Below are positions 16,205-23,704 of a stretch of 64,000 bases of DNA, piece by piece. The DNA is from Candidatus Neomicrothrix sp. UBA2974 (lineage in GTDB: Bacteria; Actinomycetota; Acidimicrobiia; Acidimicrobiales; MedAcidi-G1): positions 190,442-254,441 of the forward strand of contig DEAU01000028.1 in the NCBI GenBank assembly GCA_002348705.1. Reading direction: 5' to 3'. Under the pieces are notes generated by a model. The model ran no database searches and was not told the DNA's origin. It saw only the letters and a program-made list of their open reading frames with translations. Each line of letters opens with the position of its first letter. The stretch's first letter is position 1. Both the position numbers and the translations under genes were made by a program.

Positions 16205-17412
16205 TGGCCGCGTGTGGTCGTCTGGACCTGGATCACGTTCTCCAAGCCGGCCAACTCGTGGGTCAGGTTCTCGGTGACGTTGCCAGCGACGTCGATGATG
16301 CCCATGGCGGCATTCGACCCATGGAAGACCTTGTTCTCCATGGTTTGAACGTTGATGTTTTCCCGGCGGAGTACCTCGAGAACGGAAGCCAGGACCCCGA
16401 CCCGGTCGAAGTGCCTGATAGTGATGGTTGCCGTGCCGACGCGGGTCTTGACGACGTTTACGCAGTTGATGGGGTCGCCAGTCCGGTAAGCCTCGATCAC
16501 GTCGACAGTTCCTTCCGAGGTGGCGTTCTGGGCCTGCTGTGTGGAAGCGCCAATGTGGTGGGTGCCCACGACGTTGGGGTGGACAGCCAGCGCCGAAGAG
16601 AACTCGCCGGTACCGCCGCTTGGCTCATTCCGAAAGACGTCGAGTCCGGCTCGAATGCCCTTTTCATCCATGGCAGCGATTAGTGCCTCCTCGTCGACAA
16701 CCTCACCGCGGCTTGTGTTGATCAGGATGGAGCCGGGCTTCATCAGACTCAGAAATCGGGCGTCGACCAAATTCTCGGTGGCAGCACCGCCGGGAACATG
16801 TAGGGAGACGATGTCGGACTCTCTGAGGAGGGTGTCTAGGTCCTCGACGAGGCGTATGCCGATGGACCGGATCCGGGCCTCTACTTCAGGGCGACGGTCA
16901 ACCTTTCGCTCAGCGACCACAGTCATGCCGAAAGACCGGGCACGCTCGGCAGTAGCCAGACCGATCTCGCCCATACCGATAACGGCGAAGGTCTTGCCCA
17001 TCAGTCCATCGGCCTTCGAGTAGGCCTTCTTGTTCCAAGTGCCGCCCTTTAGGTCATTTGAGGCGGTGTCGATATGTCGGTCTACGGCAAGTAATAGACC
17101 GAGGGTTAGCTCGGCCACAGCGACAGAGTTTGTTCCTGGCACATTGCAGACGTAGATACCTGAATCTGCAGCGGCTTGGCAGTCGATGGTGTTGGTGCCG
17201 GCGCCCGAGCGCACGATGAGCCCGAGCCGGTCGGAGCGCCTGATGGTCTGGGCGGTCACCTTGGTGCTGCGGACGACCAGTACGTCAACGCCCTCGATGG
17301 CATCGGGGAGGTCGCTGGCATCAAGTTCGGGGGAGACGATGCACTCGTCCCCCCGCTTTCGGAAGAGATCTATGTGCGTTTCGGGCAGAGCGTCTGCGAA
17401 CAGGATCTTCAT
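16201..17412 (-). CDS. serA: D-3-phosphoglycerate dehydrogenase (SerA-like) with ACT domain
   Basis: A 403-residue D-2-hydroxyacid dehydrogenase. The NAD motif is 'FAVIGMGEIG' near residue 145, with catalytic Arg in 'VRSGAGTN'/'NTSRGEV', Glu of 'FRNEPS' and His of 'VGTHHIGAST'. The C-terminal 75 residues form an ACT domain ('ITIRHFDRVGVLASVLEVLR'), typical of serine feedback control. It converts 3-phosphoglycerate to 3-phosphohydroxypyruvate, the first step to serine and so to C1-THF. ATG with AAGGAG upstream. First gene of an operon with DUF1015 and pabBC, divergent from the BKACE gene. Confidence 0.88.
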   Translation of the reverse strand: MKILFADALPETHIDLFRKRGDECIVSPELDASDLPDAIEGVDVLVVRSTKVTAQTIRRSDRLGLIVRSGAGTNTIDCQAAADSGIYVCNVPGTNSVAVAELTLGLLLAVDRHIDTASNDLKGGTWNKKAYSKADGLMGKTFAVIGMGEIGLATAERARSFGMTVVAERKVDRRPEVEARIRSIGIRLVEDLDTLLRESDIVSLHVPGGAATENLVDARFLSLMKPGSILINTSRGEVVDEEALIAAMDEKGIRAGLDVFRNEPSGGTGEFSSALAVHPNVVGTHHIGASTQQAQNATSEGTVDVIEAYRTGDPINCVNVVKTRVGTATITIRHFDRVGVLASVLEVLRRENINVQTMENKVFHGSNAAMGIIDVAGNVTENLTHELAGLENVIQVQTTTRGQ

Positions 17413-17510
17413 GGTTGCTCCTTCGGCACGCCGGCGCCGGCACTGGGTGCGGACGGCGGGGTAGCCTGCGCGGATTCTGTGAGGACCTGAAACTTTCCTT
17501 GGGGAGGATT

Positions 17511-17525
17511 CTGGACTTGGTCCAG
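17511..17525. promoter_or_regulatory. Inverted repeat in the serA/BKACE divergent region
   Basis: CTGGAC-TTG-GTCCAG is a perfect 6-bp inverted repeat with a 3-base spacer, about 80 bases upstream of the BKACE start. A separate perfect palindrome GCCGGCGCCGGC lies at 17430-17441. Either could be an operator; no regulator is known. The remaining bases of 17413-17603 show nothing else clear. Confidence 0.35.
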
Positions 17526-17603
17526 CCTACGCAGGACCCACCCCGGGGACAATGGGACCCATAACGCTAGAGCGGGACGACCAATAGCAGCATCGGAGGA
17601 ATC

Positions 17604-18497
17604 GTGACCCGATCTATGAACCGCGATGTAATCATTTCGTGCGCTGTGACGGGCGCTGGCGACACAGCCGGGCGTAGTGAGCACGTCCCTGTCACCCCGG
17701 GACAAATTGCCACGTCGGCGCTCGACGCGGCATCGGCAGGGGCCGCCATCGTTCACTGTCACGTGCGTGATCAAGAGACAGGTAAGGGCGCCCGCACCGT
17801 CGCTCTCTACGAGGAGGTCGTGGAGCGGATCCGGGAGAAGAACGAGGACGTGGTCATCAACCTGACTGCCGGTATGGGGGGTGATCTCAACGTCGGCCCG
17901 GATAATGATCCGATGGATTGGCAAGCCGGCACCGATCTCGTCGGCGGTCTCGACCGACTTGCCCATGTTGAGGCAATACGTCCCGATATCTGCTCCATGG
18001 ATTGTGGATCGTTGAACTTTGGTGATGACAATGAGGTGTACATCTCGACGCCCTCGATGCTGCGGCTAATGGCCGAACGGGTGCGAGAACTCGGTGTGCG
18101 TCCAGAACTGGAGATCTTCGACACGGGGAATCTTTGGTTTGCCCAGACAATGATCGACGAGGGCCTCATCGACGCTCCTTATTGGATCCAACTTTGCCTG
18201 TCGATTCCATACGGAACCCCGATGGACGTCGGAATATTGCAGGCCATGGTGAATCGGCTACCTGACGAGGCCGAGTTCACGTCGTTCGGTCTAGGTGCGA
18301 TGCAGATGCCGATGGTTGCCCAGTCGGTAATGCTCGGCGGGCACGTCCGGGTTGGACTCGAGGACAACCTTTACTTGGAGCGCGGCGTACTAGCTACCAA
18401 CGCGCAGTTAGTGGAGAAGGCCGCACAAATCGTGGAACTGCTAGGGGCCCGGCTGCAAACGCCAGCCGACGCCCGAAACACCCTGAACCTGAACTAA
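17604..18497 (+). CDS. cdhC: BKACE-family 3-dehydrocarnitine cleavage enzyme (CdhC-like)
   Basis: A 297-residue beta-keto acid cleavage enzyme (formerly DUF849): 'IISCAVTGAGDTAG' at the N-terminus, Zn ligands His51 and His53 in 'IVHCHVRD', 'VINLTAGMGGDL', 'SMDCGSLNFGD', 'LEIFDTGNLWFA' and 'RVGLEDNLYLERG'. These stretches resemble remembered carnitine-pathway CdhC proteins, which condense 3-dehydrocarnitine with acetyl-CoA to give betainyl-CoA and acetoacetate. The carnitine dehydrogenase/thioesterase gene 2.5 kb downstream supplies the steps before and after. The GTG start at 17604 has GGAGGA only 3 bases away; an ATG at 17616 is the alternative. Confidence 0.82.
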   Translation: MTRSMNRDVIISCAVTGAGDTAGRSEHVPVTPGQIATSALDAASAGAAIVHCHVRDQETGKGARTVALYEEVVERIREKNEDVVINLTAGMGGDLNVGPDNDPMDWQAGTDLVGGLDRLAHVEAIRPDICSMDCGSLNFGDDNEVYISTPSMLRLMAERVRELGVRPELEIFDTGNLWFAQTMIDEGLIDAPYWIQLCLSIPYGTPMDVGILQAMVNRLPDEAEFTSFGLGAMQMPMVAQSVMLGGHVRVGLEDNLYLERGVLATNAQLVEKAAQIVELLGARLQTPADARNTLNLN

Positions 18498-18517
18498 GTA
18501 AGAACCCGGGCCGTCAT

Positions 18518-18534
18518 TCCAAGAGAGGCTTGGA
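18518..18534. terminator. Short hairpin between convergent genes
   Basis: TCCAAG-AGAGG-CTTGGA forms a 6-bp stem with a 5-base loop in the 43-base gap between the convergent BKACE gene and the lipoprotein gene. There is no clear T-run, so a bidirectional terminator is only a possibility. Confidence 0.3.
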
Positions 18535-18540
18535 GGTTCC

Positions 18541-20055
18541 TCAGCCGAGGGCGAACTCCTCGGACACTTGTACCCAGCGGCCAGTGGTGTGGCTCCACTC
18601 CGCTAGCGCCAAACCATCGCGCGCATCCGGCTTATCCGGTCCCAGCGAGGCGAATCTTTCTCCGGGGATTCGGATCGGTCCCATATTGGCCACCGCCTCG
18701 GCAAACGAATCGTTGGTGAGGTTTGGCCCGGCGGCTGTGGCCACCTGGGTGAAGAGAGCCAGTGTTCGACAAGAGATGGTGAGAGCCGACCAGTGGTCTC
18801 TTTCATCTGGATCGAGTTCGTCAGTCGGCCGGACCTCGTGGCCGAGGGACGCTTCGACAACCCGACGACAACCTTCCACTTGCTCGTCGTCGTCTTGACG
18901 GAAGCGGGTATTGGTGATGATCCGTCCGGCGTTACCGATTCCGGCAGGCGGCGACAAGTTCCATGGTTCGACCGACTCGCCGTTATGTATCAGAAGATTG
19001 AATTGGTCGCCCTGGTCCACGAGGTACTCGAGAACCCGAACTCCCTCACCCACTACAAGAATGGTCTGAACGCCGTCGGCGCGGGCGCGTTCCAAGACCA
19101 CTTCCAACTGGGCGATTGCCGCTGGCTCGTCGCCGCCGTATTGGTTACGAGCGGACATCGGGGCTGGGGCGCCAGATGCGTCGATGGCCTCGACGGCTGC
19201 TTCGGCTGCTTCGACGTAGCCTGGTCCTGTGCTGTAGACGAGGGTTGGGCCGAGGTCACGGAGGACGCCGGTCTGATCGAGGAGGCGGACGAACGATTCT
19301 GCCCGTCGGACGTTTCCCATGTCGTCGGTGATCCACGGGGCATCAACTAGGGCCAGTTGTTCCACTGATGGGCGGCCACCGACGAGAATTGTTTCGTGGG
19401 TACCGAAACACTCGTTCGACGTTTCCGCACCCGGGCCGTGGAAGCCGTTAAGCACGGCGAATACCTGCTCGTCGCCGGTAAGTTCAAGGCAGGCCTGCTC
19501 GGCCGATGCGGAGCCTCCAGGGAGGTAGGGGCGGTCGATCAGAACCACTTGGCGACCGAGAATTCCCCCGCGGTTGTTGAGGTCTTCGACCAGAGCAGCA
19601 AATGCTGGGAGCCAGTTGGCCCAGCGGAGGTTCAGTCCGAAGGTCCGGTTCACCTCGTCGAAATCGATCCAGGTGAAGCCAACCCGAACTTCCGATGCAG
19701 TCACGCCCCTGAAGGATTCTCCGAGAGTGGAGTCCTGGTAAGGATCTGGCGATGATCCTGCGGAAGGTGAGGGTTTGAGTTTGGGCACAGTGGTTTGGGC
19801 AACAACGGTTTCTGAGGCGGTGGGGGTGGCCGAGGTAGTTGGGACCGCCGAGGTAGTTGGGACCACCGAGGTGGTCGGGGTCACTGAAGTGGGGCCGGCC
19901 TGATTACCAGCCTGTTCCATGGTTGTACTAGCGAACGGACCGACGCTGGTCGTTGCCAGATCAGATGCTGCCGGGGTGGTGTCCGTATTGCCACAACCGG
20001 TCATCACCCATCCGGCTAGGACCAGGGTTAGGAGGAGGGTGATTCGATTGCCCAC
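18541..20055 (-). CDS. Periplasmic-binding-protein type I lipoprotein (LivK-like), orphan
   Basis: A 504-residue secreted lipoprotein: hydrophobic signal 'TLLLTLVLAGWVMTGC' with a lipobox Cys near residue 20, a Ser/Thr/Pro-rich linker (about 22-100) with repeated VPTTSA units, then a Peripla_BP_6-type fold ('VRVGFTWIDFD', 'EQACLELTGDEQVFAVLNGF'). It presumably binds a small solute outside the membrane, but no LivHMGF partner is nearby. It follows the IclR gene on the same strand. The GTG at 20055 is chosen because AGGGG lies 6 bases upstream; a TTG at 20061 that overlaps the IclR stop has no room for a ribosome site. Ligand unknown; carnitine or a related betaine is a guess from position. Confidence 0.8.
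   Translation of the reverse strand: MGNRITLLLTLVLAGWVMTGCGNTDTTPAASDLATTSVGPFASTTMEQAGNQAGPTSVTPTTSVVPTTSAVPTTSATPTASETVVAQTTVPKLKPSPSAGSSPDPYQDSTLGESFRGVTASEVRVGFTWIDFDEVNRTFGLNLRWANWLPAFAALVEDLNNRGGILGRQVVLIDRPYLPGGSASAEQACLELTGDEQVFAVLNGFHGPGAETSNECFGTHETILVGGRPSVEQLALVDAPWITDDMGNVRRAESFVRLLDQTGVLRDLGPTLVYSTGPGYVEAAEAAVEAIDASGAPAPMSARNQYGGDEPAAIAQLEVVLERARADGVQTILVVGEGVRVLEYLVDQGDQFNLLIHNGESVEPWNLSPPAGIGNAGRIITNTRFRQDDDEQVEGCRRVVEASLGHEVRPTDELDPDERDHWSALTISCRTLALFTQVATAAGPNLTNDSFAEAVANMGPIRIPGERFASLGPDKPDARDGLALAEWSHTTGRWVQVSEEFALG
19829..19882. repeat. Three tandem 18-bp repeats in a lipoprotein linker
   Basis: Two identical copies of GCCGAGGTAGTTGGGACC (19829-19846, 19847-19864) and a diverged third (19865-19882) encode consecutive VPTTSA-type hexapeptides on the minus strand. 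They make a Thr/Ser/Pro-rich spacer between the lipid anchor and the binding domain, likely to vary in length between strains. Confidence 0.8.
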
Positions 20056-20057
20056 AC

Positions 20058-20810
20058 TCAACCCCTGAGAAGACCGGCGATTTCATTGGCGGCATCGAAT
20101 AAACACTTGGCGACCTCGGTCCGGTCGTGGTCGCCGGGGAACCGGTAGGACGGGCCGAAGGCATTAAGGATTGCCACCAGATCGCCTTCTGGGCCTTGTA
20201 CAGGCACGGCGGCCCCGTTTACTCCGTCTGCCCAAGCCTCTTCAGTCCATGCAACACCCTTGGAGCGAACCGAGGTGACCGTGCTCCGGAGGTCCATTGG
20301 GTTGATAGGGGTTCCGCGTCCCCACGGGTCGAGAGGTCTGGCTAGAAGTACTTCGACGTCCTGATCGGGGAGTTCGGCAAGAGCGACCAATCCGGCCGCG
20401 GTGGTGTGAAGGGGCGTGCGTTCTCCCACGTAGACGCGGATTCGAACCGCTCTTTGGCTGCGTACCTGATCGACGTAACGGACGTGGTCGCCGTCAGGAA
20501 GAGCCAGGCCGAGGTCCTCGTCGAGGCGCTCAGCGGTGCGAACGAGGATTGGATGGGCTGTTCGAACCAGGTCTGCTTCGATGGGGTCCCGGCCAGCGAA
20601 AACCTGAGCTCCGGGTCCCAGCCTGTAGCTGCCATCGGATACTCCGCGCGCGACAACGCCAAGTTCACCGAGGGTGGAGAGGATCCGGCTCACCGTGCTC
20701 TTGGGGAGTTTGGTGGCATCGGTGATGGCAGAAACGGGGATCTCATTGGGGTCAGAGTCAGCGAGAACCCCGAGCACCGCGAAGGTCCGTTCTACCGACT
20801 GGATGCTCAT
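20058..20810 (-). CDS. IclR-family transcriptional regulator
   Basis: A 250-residue IclR protein: winged helix at residues 3-65 ('SVERTFAVLGVLADS', 'TKLPKSTVSRILSTLGELG') and effector domain at 75-245 ('LALPDGDHVRYVDQV', 'LHTTAAGLVALA', 'VAWTEEAWADGVNGAAVPV'). It is divergent from the carnitine dehydrogenase gene with a TTCC-N7-GGAA palindrome between them, so it is a likely regulator of the carnitine genes. Its stop overlaps the region just upstream of the lipoprotein gene, so the two probably form one transcript. ATG at 20810. Confidence 0.9.
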   Translation of the reverse strand: MSIQSVERTFAVLGVLADSDPNEIPVSAITDATKLPKSTVSRILSTLGELGVVARGVSDGSYRLGPGAQVFAGRDPIEADLVRTAHPILVRTAERLDEDLGLALPDGDHVRYVDQVRSQRAVRIRVYVGERTPLHTTAAGLVALAELPDQDVEVLLARPLDPWGRGTPINPMDLRSTVTSVRSKGVAWTEEAWADGVNGAAVPVQGPEGDLVAILNAFGPSYRFPGDHDRTEVAKCLFDAANEIAGLLRG

Positions 20811-20882
20811 TGTCCACCCTTCGTCCTGCTACTTGTTTCGGCGCTCGGGTGCCCGTACTCTGATCCAGCATACGGTACTAGT

Positions 20883-20899
20883 GTTCCATCATGCGGAAC
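20883..20899. promoter_or_regulatory. Palindromic operator-like site upstream of carnitine dehydrogenase
   Basis: GTTCC-ATCATGC-GGAAC is an inverted repeat centred 69 bases upstream of the carnitine dehydrogenase start and 81 bases from the divergent IclR start. The TTCC/GGAA half-sites resemble those of IclR operators and of the sites at 6861-6895, though the spacing differs. Confidence 0.5.
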
Positions 20900-20959
20900 G
20901 AAGATTCGGTTGCGCCGGACGACTGAACACCATTCGATCGCAATGGAACGGAGGGTGCG

Positions 20960-22495
20960 ATGTCGTTGGAGAATGGGACACGGAGCAGAGCTCTTGGCGG
21001 GGATCGGCCAAATGGCCGCCGGAGGATTGGTGTCGTCGGCACCGGCGTCATTGGGTCGGGCTGGGTAGTCCGGGCCCTGGCTCGGGGGTTGGATGTGCTC
21101 GCCTGGGACCCTGGCCCCGGGGCTGAGGACCGCCTGCGGGTCGCCGTCGACCAAGCTTGGCCATCAGCCACCAAACTGGGCCTCTTTCCCGGAGCCGACC
21201 AGAAGCGCCTCACTTGGGTTCACGAGGTTGAGGAACTCGCCGGTCGCGTGGACTGGATTCAGGAGAGTGCGCCTGAGAACGAGGACGTCAAGCGAACGCT
21301 TCTTGCTGCATTGGCAGCCCACTCGGGCCCCGAGGTAGTGATCGCCTCCAGTTCGTCTGGTCTTTTGCCAACGCGGCTTCAGGAGAATTGCGAGCACCCA
21401 GAGCGGATCCTCATCGGCCATCCCTTCAACCCGGTCTACCTCCTACCTTTGGTCGAGGTCGTGGCCGGGGAGCGGACTTCGCCTGAGGCGGTGGAGGTTG
21501 CTGTCGCCCACTACGACGACTTGGTCATGTACCCGCTCGTGGTGCGGACTGAGATAGAGGGTTACCTGTCGGACCGGCTCCAGGAAGCACTGTGGAGGGA
21601 GATTCTTCACCTCATCAACGACGGCGTGGCCACCACCCGAGAACTCGATGACGCGGTGAGTTATGGGCCCGGGCTGCGGTGGGCCGGGATGGGAACGAAC
21701 CTCACTTTCCACTTGGCCGGTGGCGAACAGGGGATGCGTCACATGCTTCACCAGTTCGGTCCGGCCCTTAAGTTGCCGTGGACCAGGCTCGAAGCACCTG
21801 AGTTGACTGACGAGTTGGTTGAAGCCATGGCTACGGGCTGTGAGGACCAGGCTGAAGGCCGCTCTATCGCCGAGTTGGAACGCCTCCGGGACGACTACGT
21901 GATCGGGGTGATGAGGTCTTTGCGACCACTCAACCTTGGTGCCGGCCGCCTGATTGCCGAACGTGAGGCCCGGATTCACAAGGTTGACCTCGGGATGGCA
22001 AAGGGTGCTTCGTGGTCGCATGAGGACGAGGTGGCTACCCCATTATGCCTCTACGAGACAATCGTCGAACCCGACTGGGTGGACTACAACGATCACATGT
22101 CCGAGTGGGCGTTTCTTACCGCCTTTGGATGGGCGAGCGACAAACTCTTTCGCTACATCGGGATTGATGAGGACTATCGGTCGGCGGGACACTCCTTCTT
22201 CACCGTGGAGACCCACCTCAACTATGTGAAGGAGGCTTCGCTCGGTCAGCCTCTTCGCTTCACCACCCAGGTGTTGGGGTTTGACGCCAAGCGTCTGCAC
22301 TTTTTCCACCAGATGTTCTCAGGTGATGACCTCTTGTGTACGACCGAGCAGATGCTGCTGCACGTCGATACGGAGTCGGGGGCGGTGGTACCAATTCTTC
22401 CTGGCCCGGCCGCCGCCCTGGCCGCAATCTCCAAAGCCCACGCCAACCTACCGATCCCGTCCCAGGTGGGCCGGGTTATGACCATTCCCCGATAA
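20960..22495 (+). CDS. cdhAB: L-carnitine dehydrogenase / betainyl-CoA thioesterase fusion
   Basis: A 511-residue two-domain protein. Residues ~20-335 form a 3-hydroxyacyl-CoA-dehydrogenase-like NAD enzyme (GVVGTGVIGSGW at 24-35; 'VIASSSSGLLPT'; catalytic His in 'IGHPFNPVYLLPLVEVV'). Residues ~350-500 form a hotdog thioesterase ('LYETIVEPDWVDYNDHMSEW', 'VETHLNYVKEA'). In carnitine degraders the first domain oxidises L-carnitine to 3-dehydrocarnitine and the second hydrolyses betainyl-CoA to glycine betaine, the steps flanking CdhC. ATG with GGAGG 5 bases upstream. It leads an apparent operon with an acyl-CoA dehydrogenase, synthetase and CaiD. Confidence 0.88.
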   Translation: MSLENGTRSRALGGDRPNGRRRIGVVGTGVIGSGWVVRALARGLDVLAWDPGPGAEDRLRVAVDQAWPSATKLGLFPGADQKRLTWVHEVEELAGRVDWIQESAPENEDVKRTLLAALAAHSGPEVVIASSSSGLLPTRLQENCEHPERILIGHPFNPVYLLPLVEVVAGERTSPEAVEVAVAHYDDLVMYPLVVRTEIEGYLSDRLQEALWREILHLINDGVATTRELDDAVSYGPGLRWAGMGTNLTFHLAGGEQGMRHMLHQFGPALKLPWTRLEAPELTDELVEAMATGCEDQAEGRSIAELERLRDDYVIGVMRSLRPLNLGAGRLIAEREARIHKVDLGMAKGASWSHEDEVATPLCLYETIVEPDWVDYNDHMSEWAFLTAFGWASDKLFRYIGIDEDYRSAGHSFFTVETHLNYVKEASLGQPLRFTTQVLGFDAKRLHFFHQMFSGDDLLCTTEQMLLHVDTESGAVVPILPGPAAALAAISKAHANLPIPSQVGRVMTIPR

Positions 22496-22527
22496 AAGAC
22501 CAAACCCGCCAACCCCGGAGTAACCAG

Positions 22528-23688
22528 ATGGATTTCGCACCAAGCGACGAGCAGGAAATGGTCGTTAACACTGTTCAAACATTTGTCGAGCGCGAACTTG
22601 TCCCTTATGAGGAAGAGGTGGAACGACTCGGCAAGGTTTCACCCGAACTTGTGGAGCAGATTCGCGACCGATCGCTAGCCGCAGGGATATACGCCGCCAA
22701 CATGCCCGATGAGTTCGGCGGGGGAGGGCTCGACAACCTGACAATGGCCCTCGTCGACCGGGCCTTCGGCTGGACCCAGTACGCCTTGCACTACATAGTG
22801 GCGCGACCTTCCAACATCCTTCAAGCCTGCGTCGGCGATCAGGTAGAGGAGTACCTACTTCCGACCATCCGCGGTGAGCGTGTCGAGTGCCTTGCCATGA
22901 GCGAACCCGACGCCGGGTCTGATGTCCGCGGCATGACCTGCCGGGCGGTCCGCGACGGCGATGACTATGTCATCAACGGCACCAAACACTTCATCAGCCA
23001 TGCCGACTTGGCCGACTACACGATCCTGTTTGCCGCGACCGGCGAGGAGGACACGCACCGTGGCCCCAAGAGGCTCATCACCTCTTTTTTGGTCGACCAC
23101 GACATGCCGGGCTTCGAGGTCTCTGACGGCTACCGGTCAGTCTCCAACCGTGGCTACCACAATTGCATCCTCAACTTCGACGATTGTCGCGTACCGGCTT
23201 CGAAGGTACTTGGGGAGGAGCATCGGGGCTTCGAGGTGGCTAATGAGTGGTTGGGGGCCACCCGCCTCCAGGTGGCCGCCATTTGCCTAGGTCGCGCCGA
23301 CCGTGCTCTTTCGGTGGCGCTGGACTGGGCAGCATCTCGCGAGCAGTTCGGGCAGAAGATCGGAAAGTTTCAGGGAGTCTCGTTCAAACTGGCAGACATG
23401 CGGACAAAGATGGTCGAGGCGGAGTTGATGACGTATCGGGCTGCATGGCTGATGGACAGCAACATGATGGCCGATGGCGACGCTGCGATGGCCAAGATCT
23501 CGTCGACTGAGATGCTTCAGTTCGTTTCCGACGAGGCCATTCAAATCCTCGGGGGGATGGGCCTCATGGACGAACTGCCCCTCGAGAGGATCTGGCGGGA
23601 CGCCCGGGTTGATCGGATCTGGGATGGGACTAGTGAAATCCAGCGCCACATCGTGAGCCGAGAGATGCTCCGGCCTCTTGGCGCTTGA
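22528..23688 (+). CDS. Acyl-CoA dehydrogenase, probable gamma-butyrobetainyl-CoA dehydrogenase (CaiA-like)
   Basis: A 386-residue acyl-CoA dehydrogenase: 'AMSEPDAGSDVRGM' (FAD/substrate loop), 'SREQFGQKIGKFQGVSFKLADM', 'QILGGMGLMDE' and C-terminal 'IWDGTSEIQRHIV'. The residue at the usual catalytic-base position of MCAD-type enzymes (YEGT) is Asp366 here. Set between the carnitine dehydrogenase and a CoA synthetase plus CaiD, it most likely oxidises gamma-butyrobetainyl-CoA to crotonobetainyl-CoA, passing electrons to ETF. ATG 22528 with CGGAG upstream; a longer in-frame extension to 22336 overlaps the preceding gene and has no family match. The substrate is an inference. Confidence 0.82.
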   Translation: MDFAPSDEQEMVVNTVQTFVERELVPYEEEVERLGKVSPELVEQIRDRSLAAGIYAANMPDEFGGGGLDNLTMALVDRAFGWTQYALHYIVARPSNILQACVGDQVEEYLLPTIRGERVECLAMSEPDAGSDVRGMTCRAVRDGDDYVINGTKHFISHADLADYTILFAATGEEDTHRGPKRLITSFLVDHDMPGFEVSDGYRSVSNRGYHNCILNFDDCRVPASKVLGEEHRGFEVANEWLGATRLQVAAICLGRADRALSVALDWAASREQFGQKIGKFQGVSFKLADMRTKMVEAELMTYRAAWLMDSNMMADGDAAMAKISSTEMLQFVSDEAIQILGGMGLMDELPLERIWRDARVDRIWDGTSEIQRHIVSREMLRPLGA

Positions 23689-23704
23689 GCTGACAGGCCG
23701 GATA

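Noticed and set aside
19829..19882. Tandem repeats as a possible CRISPR array
   Set aside because: The units abut without spacers, are only 18 bases, and encode an in-frame protein linker.
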